From assembly GCA_965277355.1 (NCBI GenBank), contig CBDICN010000002.1, positions 992,001 to 1,056,000 of the forward strand: a DNA stretch of 64,000 bases. Reading direction: 5' to 3'. Position 1 is the stretch's first letter, and the number at the start of each line of letters is the position of its first letter. This document shows positions 25,707 through 34,745 of the stretch, piece after piece. The notes under the pieces are model-generated. The model had not been told where the DNA came from and did not search any database. It was given only the letters and a program-made list of their open reading frames with translations. This DNA is from RH-AL1 sp965277355. GTDB lineage: Bacteria > Pseudomonadota > Alphaproteobacteria > Rhizobiales > Beijerinckiaceae. The translations under genes were made by a program, and so were the position numbers.

Positions 25707-26693
25707 ATGCTGAATTTCTACGCTTTTGACATAGAAGGTCCGATTGCGGTGGACACCGATGCCGCGCTTCCTGAGCATGTGAACTGGATCGATGCCTATC
25801 GACCCGACGACGCCGAAACCGCGTTTCTCGAACGCGTGCTGCACTCTCGCGTGCCGACCATCTCGGACCTTGTCGAGGTCGAGAGCTCTTCGCGCCTCTC
25901 TGTCGACGGCAACACGATCATGATGAGCCTCCCGGCGACGGTTTGGGATGAAACGGGCTATCCGAAGTCCACGCCGATCGGCTTCATGGTCACCAAGGAG
26001 CGTGTCGCGACGGTCCGCTTCGAGCATCTCGTATCGTTCGAGAGCCTGGCCAAGCAGATTTGTGCCACCGGACGGCTTTCCGCCGGCGGCACGGGCGCGA
26101 CCATCACGATCCTCGAGATCATAATCGATCACATCGCGGACTTGCTCGAACGCGTCGGCGGCACGCTCGACTCGATGTCGCGCGAGATCTTCTCGAGCGG
26201 GCACCTCGCCGGCAAGCACCGGCGGCCGCGCCAGGCCAACGAGGCGCTGAAGGCGCTGCTCGAAACGGTCGGCCGCAGCGCCGATCTGTTGTCCAAAGTA
26301 AGTGAGAGCCTGCTTGGCCTCAGCCGCATCGGACCCTACCTGAGCACCAAGGCGGAAGACGCGATGACGGCCGACCTCAGGTCGCGCATCGAGGTCATCG
26401 GCCTCGACGTCAAGTCGCTGCACGAATTCAAGGAACACCTGATCACCAAGTCGCAGTTCCTGCTCGACACGCTGCTCGGGATCGCCAACATCGAGCAGAA
26501 CAACGTCTTCCGCGTGCTCACCGTCGTGTCGGTCATCGGCATTCCGCCGACCTTCCTCGCCTCGATGTACGGCATGAACTTCAAGACGATGCCGGAATAC
26601 GACTGGCACTACGGCTACGCCTATGGCCTGACCCTGATCGCGCTGTCCGCGATCGCCCCGGCCGTTTGGTTCAAGGTGAAGGGTTGGTGGTGA
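25707..26693 (+). CDS. CorA-type divalent cation transporter
   Basis: 328 aa. The long N-terminal cytoplasmic domain ends in two C-terminal membrane helices; the signature YGMNF closes the first helix (after IPPTFLASM), the ion-selectivity loop of CorA/ZntB channels that move Mg2+, Co2+ or Zn2+. The usual acidic MPEYDW loop follows. Substrate is not decidable from sequence, but the GMN-MPE form fits CorA. Convergent with nadD, 15 bases apart. Confidence 0.92.
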   Translation: MLNFYAFDIEGPIAVDTDAALPEHVNWIDAYRPDDAETAFLERVLHSRVPTISDLVEVESSSRLSVDGNTIMMSLPATVWDETGYPKSTPIGFMVTKERVATVRFEHLVSFESLAKQICATGRLSAGGTGATITILEIIIDHIADLLERVGGTLDSMSREIFSSGHLAGKHRRPRQANEALKALLETVGRSADLLSKVSESLLGLSRIGPYLSTKAEDAMTADLRSRIEVIGLDVKSLHEFKEHLITKSQFLLDTLLGIANIEQNNVFRVLTVVSVIGIPPTFLASMYGMNFKTMPEYDWHYGYAYGLTLIALSAIAPAVWFKVKGWW

Positions 26694-26708
26694 TCGGCTT
26701 GCCCGGTG

Positions 26709-27329
26709 TCAGGGCGTGCGCCCGGAGCCTTCCGCCCGCAGCCGGGTCGAGGAGAGCGACGAGCGCTTGCCGTGCAGGAACATGTAAGCCGGCGGTGGCG
26801 CGGTGGCGAGCAGCGGGCCATCCGTCTCGTCGAGCCGGAACGCGCTGAGGTTCGCCGCCGCCTTGGCCTGCGCCGCACGCAGTGTCGAGCCGGGCCGATC
26901 GACGATCCCCAGCGGCATCGTCGCGGCGATCAGCCGCCAGTTCTTCCAAAGGTGGAAGGTCGCAAAGGAATCGGCACCCATCAGCCAGACGAAATAAACG
27001 GCTGGACAACGCGCGGCCAGCACGGCGACGGTGTCGCAGGTGAACGGCGACCCGAGCGATCGTTCGAACCCGGTGACGATGATGCGGGGATGAGCCGCTA
27101 GCCGGCGAGCGGTCTCGATCCGCTCCTCGACCGACGGCAGGCCGCGCGTGTCCTTGAGCGGGTTGCCCGGCGAGACGAGCCACCAGATCCAATCGAGCCG
27201 CAGCCGGCTCAGCGCGAGCAGGCTGGCGGTCCGATGCCCGTCGTGGGGCGGGTTGAAGCTGCCGCCGAACAGGCCGATCCGCTGGCCGCGCCCGTGCGGC
27301 GGGAGGCCGGCGAACGCCTTCGAGATCAC
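26709..27329 (-). CDS. nadD: Nicotinate-nucleotide adenylyltransferase
   Basis: 206 aa. Makes nicotinate adenine dinucleotide from NaMN and ATP in NAD synthesis. Nucleotidyltransferase motif GGSFNPPHDGHR near the N-terminus, WLMGADSFATFHLWKNW in the middle, and a C-terminal SSLSSTRLRAE (ISSTxIR-like). The start is GTG 27329. It follows proA by 30 bases, as in many alphaproteobacteria; rsfS, the usual next gene, is absent and replaced by corA on the other strand. Confidence 0.94.
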   Translation of the reverse strand: MISKAFAGLPPHGRGQRIGLFGGSFNPPHDGHRTASLLALSRLRLDWIWWLVSPGNPLKDTRGLPSVEERIETARRLAAHPRIIVTGFERSLGSPFTCDTVAVLAARCPAVYFVWLMGADSFATFHLWKNWRLIAATMPLGIVDRPGSTLRAAQAKAAANLSAFRLDETDGPLLATAPPPAYMFLHGKRSSLSSTRLRAEGSGRTP

Positions 27330-27359
27330 GGCCGGGCCGTCAGGTGGCGGAGAGGCGGA

Positions 27360-28646
27360 TCACGGCCTGACCTGCCCGTCGCCGCGAACCTTGTACTTGA
27401 AGGTCGTGAGCTGCTCGACGCCGACCGGCCCGCGGGCATGGAGGCGCCCGGTGGCAATGCCGATCTCGCCGCCGAAGCCGAATTCGCCGCCGTCGGCGAA
27501 CTGGGTCGATGCGTTGTGCAGGACGATCGCGCTGTCGACCTCGCGCAGGAAGCGCTCGGCTTGCCCCGCATCCTCGGTCACGATGCAATCGGTGTGGCGC
27601 GAGCCGTGGCGCTCGATGTGGGCGATCGCGTCGTCGAGCCCGTCGACGCACTTCACGGCGAGAATGGCGTCGAGGTATTCCATGCGCCAGTCGTCCTGCG
27701 TCGCGGGCAGCACACGCGGATCGAGCGCGCAGGTCGCCGCGTCGCCGCGAATCTCGCATCCGGCATCGAGCATCATGACGACGAGATCGCGATGGAGCGG
27801 CGAGGCGCGATCGACGAGCAGCGTCTCGGCCGCGCCGCAGACGCCGGGGCGGCGCAACTTGGCGTTGCGGAGGATCGCCATCGCCTTGGCACGGTCCGCC
27901 CGCGCATCGACGTAGACGTGATTGACCCCCTCGAGATGCGAGAAGACCGGAACGCGCGCTTCCGCCTGCACGCGCGCGACGAGCCGGGCGCCGCCGCGCG
28001 GCACGATGACGTCGATGCTGCCGTCGAGGCCGGTCAGCATGGCGCCCACCGCGGCGCGGTCCCGCACCGGAACCATGGTGATCGCGGCATCGGGCAGGCC
28101 GGCTTCGCGCAGCCCCGCGACAAGACATTCGTGCAGCACGCTCGAGGTGGCGAAGCTCTCCGAGCCGCCGCGCAGGATCGCGGCGTTGCCGGCCTTGACA
28201 CAGAGCGCGCCGGCATCGGCCGTGACCGCCGGCCGGCTCTCGTAGATGATGCCGATGACGCCGAGCGGCACCGTCACGCGCTCGATGCGCAGCCCGTTCG
28301 GGCGCTGGAATGTCGCCGTCACGCGGTCGACCGGGTCGGGCAAGGCGGCGATCGTCTCGAGCCCCCTGGCGACGCTCTCGATGCGGCCGTCGTCGAGCAC
28401 GAGACGATCGATGAAGGCCGCAGCCGTACCGCGCGCTCGCGCCTCGGCGACATCCCGCTCGTTGGCGCTCACGATGGCGCCAACGCGCTCGCGGACCCGC
28501 TCGGCCGCCACCACGAGCGCGCGTGAGCGCGCGGCGTCTCCTGCCAAAGCGAGGAGACGGGCGGCTTTGCGGGCATCGCGCCCCAACGCCCGCATCACGA
28601 CCTCGATGTCCGTCTCGCGCCCGGCGGCGATCTTGAGCTGTTCCAT
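27360..28646 (-). CDS. proA: Gamma-glutamyl phosphate reductase
   Basis: 428 aa enzyme of proline synthesis, reducing glutamyl-5-phosphate to the semialdehyde. Family features: IIYESRPAVTADAGALCVKAGNAAILRGGSE and the catalytic Cys region RRPGVCGAAETLLV; C-terminal FGFGGEIGIATGRLHARGPVGVEQLTTFKY. ATG 28646 is used because the upstream extension is not family-like. Co-directional with nadD. proB and obgE, normally just upstream, are not here. Confidence 0.95.
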   Translation of the reverse strand: MEQLKIAAGRETDIEVVMRALGRDARKAARLLALAGDAARSRALVVAAERVRERVGAIVSANERDVAEARARGTAAAFIDRLVLDDGRIESVARGLETIAALPDPVDRVTATFQRPNGLRIERVTVPLGVIGIIYESRPAVTADAGALCVKAGNAAILRGGSESFATSSVLHECLVAGLREAGLPDAAITMVPVRDRAAVGAMLTGLDGSIDVIVPRGGARLVARVQAEARVPVFSHLEGVNHVYVDARADRAKAMAILRNAKLRRPGVCGAAETLLVDRASPLHRDLVVMMLDAGCEIRGDAATCALDPRVLPATQDDWRMEYLDAILAVKCVDGLDDAIAHIERHGSRHTDCIVTEDAGQAERFLREVDSAIVLHNASTQFADGGEFGFGGEIGIATGRLHARGPVGVEQLTTFKYKVRGDGQVRP

Positions 28647-28745
28647 CCGCGCTTTATCGCCATCAAGCGAGATCGCCGCAAGCCGGACCCTACCGAAAGC
28701 CGCGGTGCGGGTCGCTCGCGGGACGCACAAGGACATCTCGTCGCC

Positions 28746-29273
28746 CTAGACGGTGGGCGCGGCGATGAGTTCAGCGCGCAGCTCCAATCCCGCTCGGTCG
28801 ACGCCCGTCCTGAACTGGCGCGTCAGCGTCTTGAATGGAGCCTGCCCGACGAGATTGTCCACCACCTGCCACGTCTCGCCCCGGCCAGCCTCGCCGTTGA
28901 GGGACATCGTGAGCCCGCTGTTCCAAACCTCGTTCATGTCGTCCGTCGTCAGCAGATAGACTTGGCAGTTGTCGGCAGGCTGTCCGTCGGGCGCCTGCCC
29001 CCATGTGGCCGCCCAGTTGCTTGTGAAGCGCTGAACCGCCGGGTCGCCGAAGATGTCGAGCGACGATGCGCCGTCTGCCAGCAGCATGAAGTCGAAATGC
29101 GTGAACCCCGGGTTCCGGCCAACGCCGTGGACCAGCTTCCAATTGCTGTAGTGCGCGATCCCGGGCCGGCCGCTGAAGAACGGGTTATCCACCGTTCTAA
29201 GCCATTCCTCGTAGCCCCGCGCCGTGCTGCCCGATCTGGGCGTGTAGGACATGAATGCCATCGTCGCGGTCAT
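28746..29273 (-). CDS. Uncharacterised protein downstream of an oxidoreductase
   Basis: 175 aa, no signal peptide or membrane segment. Sequence such as YEEWLRTVDNPFFSGRPGIAHYSNWKL and FTHFDFMLLA looks like a conserved dimeric alpha/beta-barrel-type protein of unknown role; I do not recognise a named family. Probably co-transcribed with the oxidoreductase gene: an ATG at 29342 directly abuts that gene's stop and is in frame, so the protein may be 23 residues longer. ATG 29273 is chosen because homologous-looking sequence begins there; ribosome-binding sites are weak for both. Confidence 0.65.
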   Translation of the reverse strand: MTATMAFMSYTPRSGSTARGYEEWLRTVDNPFFSGRPGIAHYSNWKLVHGVGRNPGFTHFDFMLLADGASSLDIFGDPAVQRFTSNWAATWGQAPDGQPADNCQVYLLTTDDMNEVWNSGLTMSLNGEAGRGETWQVVDNLVGQAPFKTLTRQFRTGVDRAGLELRAELIAAPTV

Positions 29274-29342
29274 CAGCTTACTTTCGTGTGCCTCCGGGTG
29301 GCTGTTGCATGGCGCTTTCACAGCCGTCCCGTGGTCCTTCAT

Positions 29343-30293
29343 CTATACGACGCGGACGATTTGCTTCCCTCTGCGTCCTCCCGCCTCCATCGCCCGGTGG
29401 GCGTCGGCGATGCGGGAAAGGGGGAACACGGTGTCGACGATCGGCCTGATCGCCCCGCTGTTCACGTAGCCGGCCAACTCTGTGAGCAGCCTGGTGTCGG
29501 GCTTGGCGCTGAAAAAGCGCACGCGCCGCCCCCCATGGATGCGCGACAGCGCGAAGTACATCATCGAGGCCATGGGGTGCTTGGGGTCGGGGACGATGGC
29601 GGTCATGCGGCCCGTGGGTCCGAGGAGTCGGCGCCAAGCTCTGGTGTTGCTACCTACGGTATCGAGAATAACGTCGAACGTGCCGAGGTCCGCTGGAGCG
29701 GTCGTGGCGTAGTCGCGCGCTTCGTCGGCGCCGAGCTCGCGGACGAAGTGCAGGTTCGCGGCGCCGGCCAAGCCGGTCACCCGCGCACCGAGCGCGCGCC
29801 CAAGTTGGACCGCGACGCTGCCCACGCCGCCGCTCGCGCCACGCACGAGCAGCCGCTGACCCCGTTGCAGCCGGCCGACGTCGCGGATGGCGACGATCGC
29901 GGTCACGCCGACGACCGGAAGGGCGGCGGCGTCGACGAACTCGAGGTGGCTCGGGCTGTGCGCCAGCTGACCGGGGTCGACGCAGACGAACTCGGCGATA
30001 GCGCCGAGCTGATGCATCGGCAGGGTGCCCCAGACACGGTCGCCCTGCTTGAACTGCGGAGCGTTGCTAGCTCCCGTTACGACCTCGCCGGCGAAATCGA
30101 GCCCGGTGTGCTTAGGGAACTTGCGGCTAGTGAACATCCTGAGGGCACCCGAACGGACGATCACGTCGTACCCGTTCACGCTGGCGGCATGAACCTTGAC
30201 CAGGACCTCCGCCGGCATGCACGTCGGCGCGTCGACCTCGGTCTCGCAGAGCACCTCCGGGCCGCCGTACCGGTCGTAGATCGCCGCTTTCAT
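29343..30293 (-). CDS. NAD(P)-dependent zinc-free alcohol dehydrogenase/quinone reductase (MDR family)
   Basis: 316 aa. GroES-like N-terminal domain (MKAAIYDRYGGPEVL, HTGLDFAGEV) and Rossmann domain with VRGASGGVGSVAVQLGRALGARVTG. The structural and catalytic zinc ligands of classical ADH are absent, so it belongs with quinone oxidoreductases or enoyl reductases. Divergent from a TetR regulator with overlapping promoters, which suggests induction by a small-molecule ligand. ATG 30308 is an alternative start. Confidence 0.87.
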   Translation of the reverse strand: MKAAIYDRYGGPEVLCETEVDAPTCMPAEVLVKVHAASVNGYDVIVRSGALRMFTSRKFPKHTGLDFAGEVVTGASNAPQFKQGDRVWGTLPMHQLGAIAEFVCVDPGQLAHSPSHLEFVDAAALPVVGVTAIVAIRDVGRLQRGQRLLVRGASGGVGSVAVQLGRALGARVTGLAGAANLHFVRELGADEARDYATTAPADLGTFDVILDTVGSNTRAWRRLLGPTGRMTAIVPDPKHPMASMMYFALSRIHGGRRVRFFSAKPDTRLLTELAGYVNSGAIRPIVDTVFPLSRIADAHRAMEAGGRRGKQIVRVV

Positions 30294-30399
30294 CGTTGCC
30301 AAGAGCATTGCCTTATGATGATCCGCTGCGGGGCCGGTGACGCCGCCGACGCGTTGACTCGAAAGCCCCGATGCGGGACAACACGTCTATGTTATGCTC

Positions 30400-30428
30400 T
30401 ATAATACAGATGCGAAGTGCGTCGTCAA
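30400..30428. promoter_or_regulatory. Overlapping divergent promoters between the MDR gene and tetR
   Basis: Minus strand: TTGACG (30423-30428), 16 bases, TATTAT (30401-30406), driving the oxidoreductase gene. Plus strand: TATAAT (30400-30405) facing tetR. The two -10 elements occupy the same bases, within an imperfect dyad (about 30389-30407) that could be the TetR operator. Confidence 0.55.
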
Positions 30429-30450
30429 TCGGAAAATGATGAGCTATCAC

Positions 30451-31086
30451 ATGAGTGCCGACCAGGTTCACGAAGGGCAGAGGCGTGAGCGCTACCACCA
30501 TGGCGATCTGCGTCGCGATCTTCTGCGCGTGGCGCGCCGGGAGATCGCCCGGCACGGCGTCCAGGCCGTGTCCCTGAGCTCGCTTGCGCGCCTCGCAGGG
30601 GTCAGCCAACCGGCGCCCTACCGGCATTTCGCCGATCGGGACGCTCTGCTCGAAGCCGTCGCGGCCGAAGGCTTCGAGGAGTTCGTGTATGCGCTGACCG
30701 AGGCCACCGGGAGCCGGGGGCCATCGGAAGCACTGCATGCGATAGCGCTCGCCTACTTGGCGTTCGGGGAGTCCAACATCGAGATTTATCGGCTGATGTT
30801 CGCCTCGCGCCTTACGCCGCAGGCCGAAGACGGAAGCGACCTCGGCCAGGCATCATGCAAAGCCTTCGACCTGCTGCGGCTCGCGATCTCGGCGGTCTCG
30901 GCGCCGGCCATGGTGGACGACGACGCCTACCGCCTCTGGGCGCAGTTGCATGGACTGGTCATGCTCAAGGCCGACGGCTTCATCGTTCGCCCGCTGGGAA
31001 GGTTCGTGGACTTGTCCAGCTTGCTGGCTGAGCGATCAAATCGGACTCACGCTCCTTCCCATGTTCATGGGGATCCGGAAGTTTGA
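30451..31086 (+). CDS. TetR/AcrR-family transcriptional regulator
   Basis: About 211 aa. N-terminal HTH (RRDLLRVARREIARHGVQAVSLSSLARLAGVSQPAPYRHFADRDALLEAVA) is typical of TetR; the C-terminal ligand domain carries the WHG-like segment (LWAQLHGLVMLKADGF). Most likely represses itself and the divergent oxidoreductase gene. Start uncertain between ATG 30436, 30439 and 30451; longer versions would run into the predicted promoter. Confidence 0.88.
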   Translation: MSADQVHEGQRRERYHHGDLRRDLLRVARREIARHGVQAVSLSSLARLAGVSQPAPYRHFADRDALLEAVAAEGFEEFVYALTEATGSRGPSEALHAIALAYLAFGESNIEIYRLMFASRLTPQAEDGSDLGQASCKAFDLLRLAISAVSAPAMVDDDAYRLWAQLHGLVMLKADGFIVRPLGRFVDLSSLLAERSNRTHAPSHVHGDPEV

Positions 31087-31319
31087 TCATCGTTCGCTGA
31101 GCTTAAGCTAAACAACCCCGATGTCAGTCTCGGGACGGGGTTCGTGTTTCTTCCGGGAGCGATGGAGATGATTGTCGTCTCGGGTAACGCCTTCGCGCGT
31201 CAATCGGAGCTTCTCCGGATTCGGGACGATCATGAGACGAACCACGCGCCCTTGTCTCGATCAGCTTTTGCAGCCGCCTCCGCTCGGCGTCGCCGCGTCG
31301 CGATCTCCACGAGCGTCCG

Positions 31320-31402
31320 GTCGAGACCATCTCCGCGCGGGTCTCGACTACAAGTTCGACCTGTTCGGGCCGGTCGAAGGTGCGGTCATCGCGCGCTACT
31401 GA
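31320..31402 (+). pseudogene. C-terminal remnant of an outer-membrane beta-barrel protein
   Basis: The frame ending at TGA 31400-31402 reads AGLDYKFDLFGPVEGAVIARY, closely resembling the terminal strand of rhizobial Omp25/Omp31/RopB-type barrels (RVGLNYKF...VVAKY). The preceding strand, VETISARV, is in another frame (from 31320), as if about four bases were lost near 31341. No other barrel strand was found upstream to about 31090. The remaining 31087-31486 gap shows no further gene. Confidence 0.55.
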
Positions 31403-31486
31403 CAAGCCGGGACATGATCGAACGTCCGGTTGCGGGCGAGCCAAACATCCATTCCAATCGGCCCGTCCCATGCTAGACCATCGACC

Positions 31487-33301
31487 ATGACAGGAAGTGT
31501 GCCTCTCGAGGATGGCGGTGCCGAGCGCTCGCGCGACCGGCGTACCGCCGCCCTCGTGCGTGCCATGGGCCGACGGTCCGTCGTCCTCGTCGGCCTGATG
31601 GGGTGCGGCAAGACCTCGACCGGGCGCTGTCTCGCGCGACGGCTCGGCCTCGACTTCGTCGACGCCGACAGCGAGATCGAGTGGGCGGCCGGCATGCCGA
31701 TCGGCGAGATTTTCGAGAAGCACGGCGAAGCCTACTTCCGTGACGGCGAGCGGCGGGTGATGGCGCGTCTCCTCGCCGGCGGCCCGCGCGTGATCGCGAC
31801 CGGCGGCGGCGCCTACATGAACGACCAGACCCGCGCCCGCATCACCGCCGAGGGGCTGTCGGTCTGGCTCAAGGCCGATCTCGACGTGCTCTGGAGGCGG
31901 GTGCGCCGGCGTTCGCACCGGCCCCTTCTCAAGTCTCCGGATCCCGAGGGTTCGTTGCGCGCCCTCATGGAGCAGCGCTACCCGGTCTACCGCCGCGCGG
32001 ACGTCACCGTCGTGTCGCGCGACGGTCCGCACGAGGCGGTCGTCGAGGACATCGTCGCCGCGCTCGAATTCCGCCTGCGCTTCTCCAGCGACATCCCCCA
32101 GCGCCCACCCTTACCGGGCTCGCGCGAGAGAGCTGCAGAGCCGCCCGCGGCGAACGCGGCGCTCGTCGCTGGCAGCTCCGCGACCGACCATCGCGTTTCC
32201 GTCGATCTGCCGGGGCGCGGCTACGAGATCCTCGTCGGCCCGGCCCTTCTGGAGAGCGCGGGCGCCAGCATCGCCGCGCTGGCGCCCGGCGCCGCTTGCG
32301 CCGTCGTGACCGACGACAACGTCGCACGCCACCATCTCGGGGCTCTCGAGGCGAGCCTCGCACGCGGCGGCATCCGCCACACGAGCGTGCTCGTGCGTCC
32401 AGGCGAGGCGTCGAAATCCTACGGCGTTTTCGAGACCGTGTGCGACGCCATCATCGCCGCGCGCCTCGAGCGAGGCGACCTCGTGATCGCCTTCGGCGGC
32501 GGCGTCGTCGGCGATCTCGCCGGCTTCGCCGCGGCGAGCGTCAGGCGCGGCATGCGGTTCGTCCAGATCCCGACCTCGCTGCTGGCGCAGGTGGATTCGT
32601 CGGTCGGCGGCAAGACCGGCATCAATTCGCGGCACGGCAAGAATCTGGTCGGCGCCTTTCATCAACCCTCGCTCGTCATCGCCGACACCGATGTGCTCGC
32701 CACGCTGCCGGCGCGCGAGTTCGCGGCCGGATACGCGGAGGTCGTGAAATACGGCCTGATCGGCGACGCGCCGTTCTTCGACTGGCTCGACCGCAGCAGG
32801 GCCGAGATCTTCGCCGGCGGACCGGCGCTCGGCGCGGCTATCGCGAAGAGTTGCGCCGCCAAGGCCGCCATGGTGATACGCGACGAGCGTGAGACCGGCG
32901 AACGCGCCCTCCTCAATCTCGGCCACACGTTCGGCCACGCCTTCGAGGCGCTCACCCGTTACGACGGCAGTCGCCTCGTCCACGGCGAGAGTGTCGCGAT
33001 AGGAATGGCCTGCGCCTTCCGCTTCTCGCAAAAGCTCGGGTTCTGCCCCTCGCAGGACACGGCGAGCGTCGAGCGTCACCTGCGAGAGGCCGGCTTGCCG
33101 ACTCGCATCGGCCAGATTTCCTCGTTCGAGGCCAGCCCGGAGGCGATCCTCGAGGCGATGCGCCAGGACAAGAAGGTGGAACGCGGCGCGCTCACCTTCA
33201 TTCTCGCCAGGGGCATCGGACGGGCGTTCATCGCCAAGGCAATCGAGCCCGAGGCGGTCCTGTCCTTTCTCGAGGAAGACCTGTTCTCTAGGAAGACCTG
33301 A
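31487..33301 (+). CDS. aroKB: Bifunctional shikimate kinase/3-dehydroquinate synthase
   Basis: 604 aa fusion of two shikimate-pathway enzymes. Residues about 28-200 are shikimate kinase (P-loop GLMGCGKT at 36-43, then DADSEIEWAAG and ATGGGAYM). A Pro/Ala-rich linker (about 200-230) leads to 3-dehydroquinate synthase (about 235-600: GGGVVGDLAGFAAA, DSSVGGKTGIN, and metal ligands in HTFGHAFE and RLVHGESVAIG). AroB makes 3-dehydroquinate from DAHP; AroK phosphorylates shikimate, a later and non-adjacent step. In many alphaproteobacteria these are neighbouring genes; here there is one uninterrupted frame. Confidence 0.94.
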   Translation: MTGSVPLEDGGAERSRDRRTAALVRAMGRRSVVLVGLMGCGKTSTGRCLARRLGLDFVDADSEIEWAAGMPIGEIFEKHGEAYFRDGERRVMARLLAGGPRVIATGGGAYMNDQTRARITAEGLSVWLKADLDVLWRRVRRRSHRPLLKSPDPEGSLRALMEQRYPVYRRADVTVVSRDGPHEAVVEDIVAALEFRLRFSSDIPQRPPLPGSRERAAEPPAANAALVAGSSATDHRVSVDLPGRGYEILVGPALLESAGASIAALAPGAACAVVTDDNVARHHLGALEASLARGGIRHTSVLVRPGEASKSYGVFETVCDAIIAARLERGDLVIAFGGGVVGDLAGFAAASVRRGMRFVQIPTSLLAQVDSSVGGKTGINSRHGKNLVGAFHQPSLVIADTDVLATLPAREFAAGYAEVVKYGLIGDAPFFDWLDRSRAEIFAGGPALGAAIAKSCAAKAAMVIRDERETGERALLNLGHTFGHAFEALTRYDGSRLVHGESVAIGMACAFRFSQKLGFCPSQDTASVERHLREAGLPTRIGQISSFEASPEAILEAMRQDKKVERGALTFILARGIGRAFIAKAIEPEAVLSFLEEDLFSRKT

Positions 33302-33313
33302 AGGCCTGATCCC

Positions 33314-34630
33314 ATGGAAGGCGTGAAACACGTCGCGCTGCCCGTCGACATCTGGGTCGCCGTCGTCATCATCGTCGTCTGCATCGCCGCGTCCGCCTTC
33401 TTCGCGGCTTCCGAGACGGCGCTGACCGGAGCCTCGCGCCCGCGGATGCATGCGCTGGAGCGCAACGGCGACCGCCGCGCCGCGCTGGTCAACCGCCTGC
33501 TGCAGCGGCGCGAACGCCTCATCGGCGCGACGCTGCTCGGCAACACGCTCGTCAACATCGGCTCGTCCGCCTTCATGACGAGCGTCCTCGTCGTGCTGAT
33601 CGGCGAGCAAGGCGCGGTCTGGGCGACCGCCATCATGACGGTGCTGTTGCTGGTGTTCGCCGAGGTGCTGCCGAAGACCGTGGCCATTAACAACGCCGAC
33701 CGCGTCGCTCTGTTGTTCGTGCGGGTGCTGGCGCCCATCGTCGCGATCTTCGGCCCGGTACTGATGGCCGTCGAGGTGCTGGTGCGCGGCGTGCTCAAGC
33801 TGTTCGGCGGCCACGCCGACGACAGCGTCTCGATCCTGACGGGCGCCCAGGTCCTCAAGAGCGCGGTCGACCTCCTGCACAAGGAGGGCAACGTCGAGCG
33901 CTCCGATCGCGACATGTTCGGCGGCCTGCTCGATCTCGGCGACCTCACCGTGCTCGACATCATGGTCCATCGCACCTCGATGACGACGATCAACGCCGAC
34001 CTGCCGCCGGCCGAACTGGTTCGCGAGGTCGTCGCCTCGCCTTACTCCCGCTTGCCGCTGTGGCGCGACGAACCGGACAACATCGTCGCCGTCCTCCACG
34101 CCAAGGACCTGGTGCGTGCGCTCACCGCCTCGAACGGCGACGTCGACCATCTCGAGATCGACAGGGTTGCGGTCGCGCCCTGGTTCATCCCGGCGACGAC
34201 CTCGCTGAAGGACCAGCTCCAGGCGTTCCGCCGCCGCAAGACGCATTTCGCACTGGTCGTCGACGAATACGGCGTGGTGATGGGGCTCGTCACGCTGGAA
34301 GACATCATCGAGGAAATCGTCGGCGACATCAAAGACGAGCACGATCTCGCCGTCCAGGGCGTGCGCCCGCAGGCGGATGGTTCGGTGCTCGTCGAGGGAT
34401 CGGTGCCGATCCGCGATCTCAACCGGGTGATGGCGTGGGATCTGCCGGACGAGGAGGCGACGACCATCGCCGGGCTCGTCATCCACGAGGCCCGCGCCAT
34501 TCCGGAGAGCGGGCAGGTGTTCACCTTCCACCGCTTCCGGTTCGAGGTGCTGCGCAAGGTCCGCAACCGCATCGCGTCGTTGCGCATCGTCCCGGCGCCG
34601 GCGCGCGACGGCATCGTCGGACGGCCGTAA
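33314..34630 (+). CDS. CNNM/CorC-type hemolysin-family protein (DUF21-CBS-CorC_HlyC)
   Basis: 438 aa. N-terminal DUF21 membrane domain (about 10-190, several helices; FFAASETALTGASRPRM opening and VFAEVLPKTVAIN), a CBS pair (about 215-345, ending in VVDEYGVVMGLVTLEDIIEEIVGDI), and a C-terminal CorC/HlyC transporter-associated domain. Relatives take part in Mg2+/Co2+ efflux. It follows aroKB by 12 bases and is probably co-transcribed, a known arrangement in this group. Confidence 0.9.
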   Translation: MEGVKHVALPVDIWVAVVIIVVCIAASAFFAASETALTGASRPRMHALERNGDRRAALVNRLLQRRERLIGATLLGNTLVNIGSSAFMTSVLVVLIGEQGAVWATAIMTVLLLVFAEVLPKTVAINNADRVALLFVRVLAPIVAIFGPVLMAVEVLVRGVLKLFGGHADDSVSILTGAQVLKSAVDLLHKEGNVERSDRDMFGGLLDLGDLTVLDIMVHRTSMTTINADLPPAELVREVVASPYSRLPLWRDEPDNIVAVLHAKDLVRALTASNGDVDHLEIDRVAVAPWFIPATTSLKDQLQAFRRRKTHFALVVDEYGVVMGLVTLEDIIEEIVGDIKDEHDLAVQGVRPQADGSVLVEGSVPIRDLNRVMAWDLPDEEATTIAGLVIHEARAIPESGQVFTFHRFRFEVLRKVRNRIASLRIVPAPARDGIVGRP

Positions 34631-34745
34631 TGCACCTGTTGTCTTAACGATAGACTTGATGCTTAGGGTATTGGCCGCAACCGAAATGTGTCCGGCCCGT
34701 TAAGCCCGGCCTTTCCAACGGCGTAACCTAGAGGGGATAGACAGT

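Noticed and set aside
25707..26693. ZntB identity for the CorA-type transporter
   Set aside because: GMN followed by an acidic MPE loop does not separate ZntB from CorA, so only the superfamily is claimed.
32111..34531. 806-codon minus frame across aroKB and the CNNM gene
   Set aside because: It spans two genuine plus-strand genes and their boundary; no motifs.
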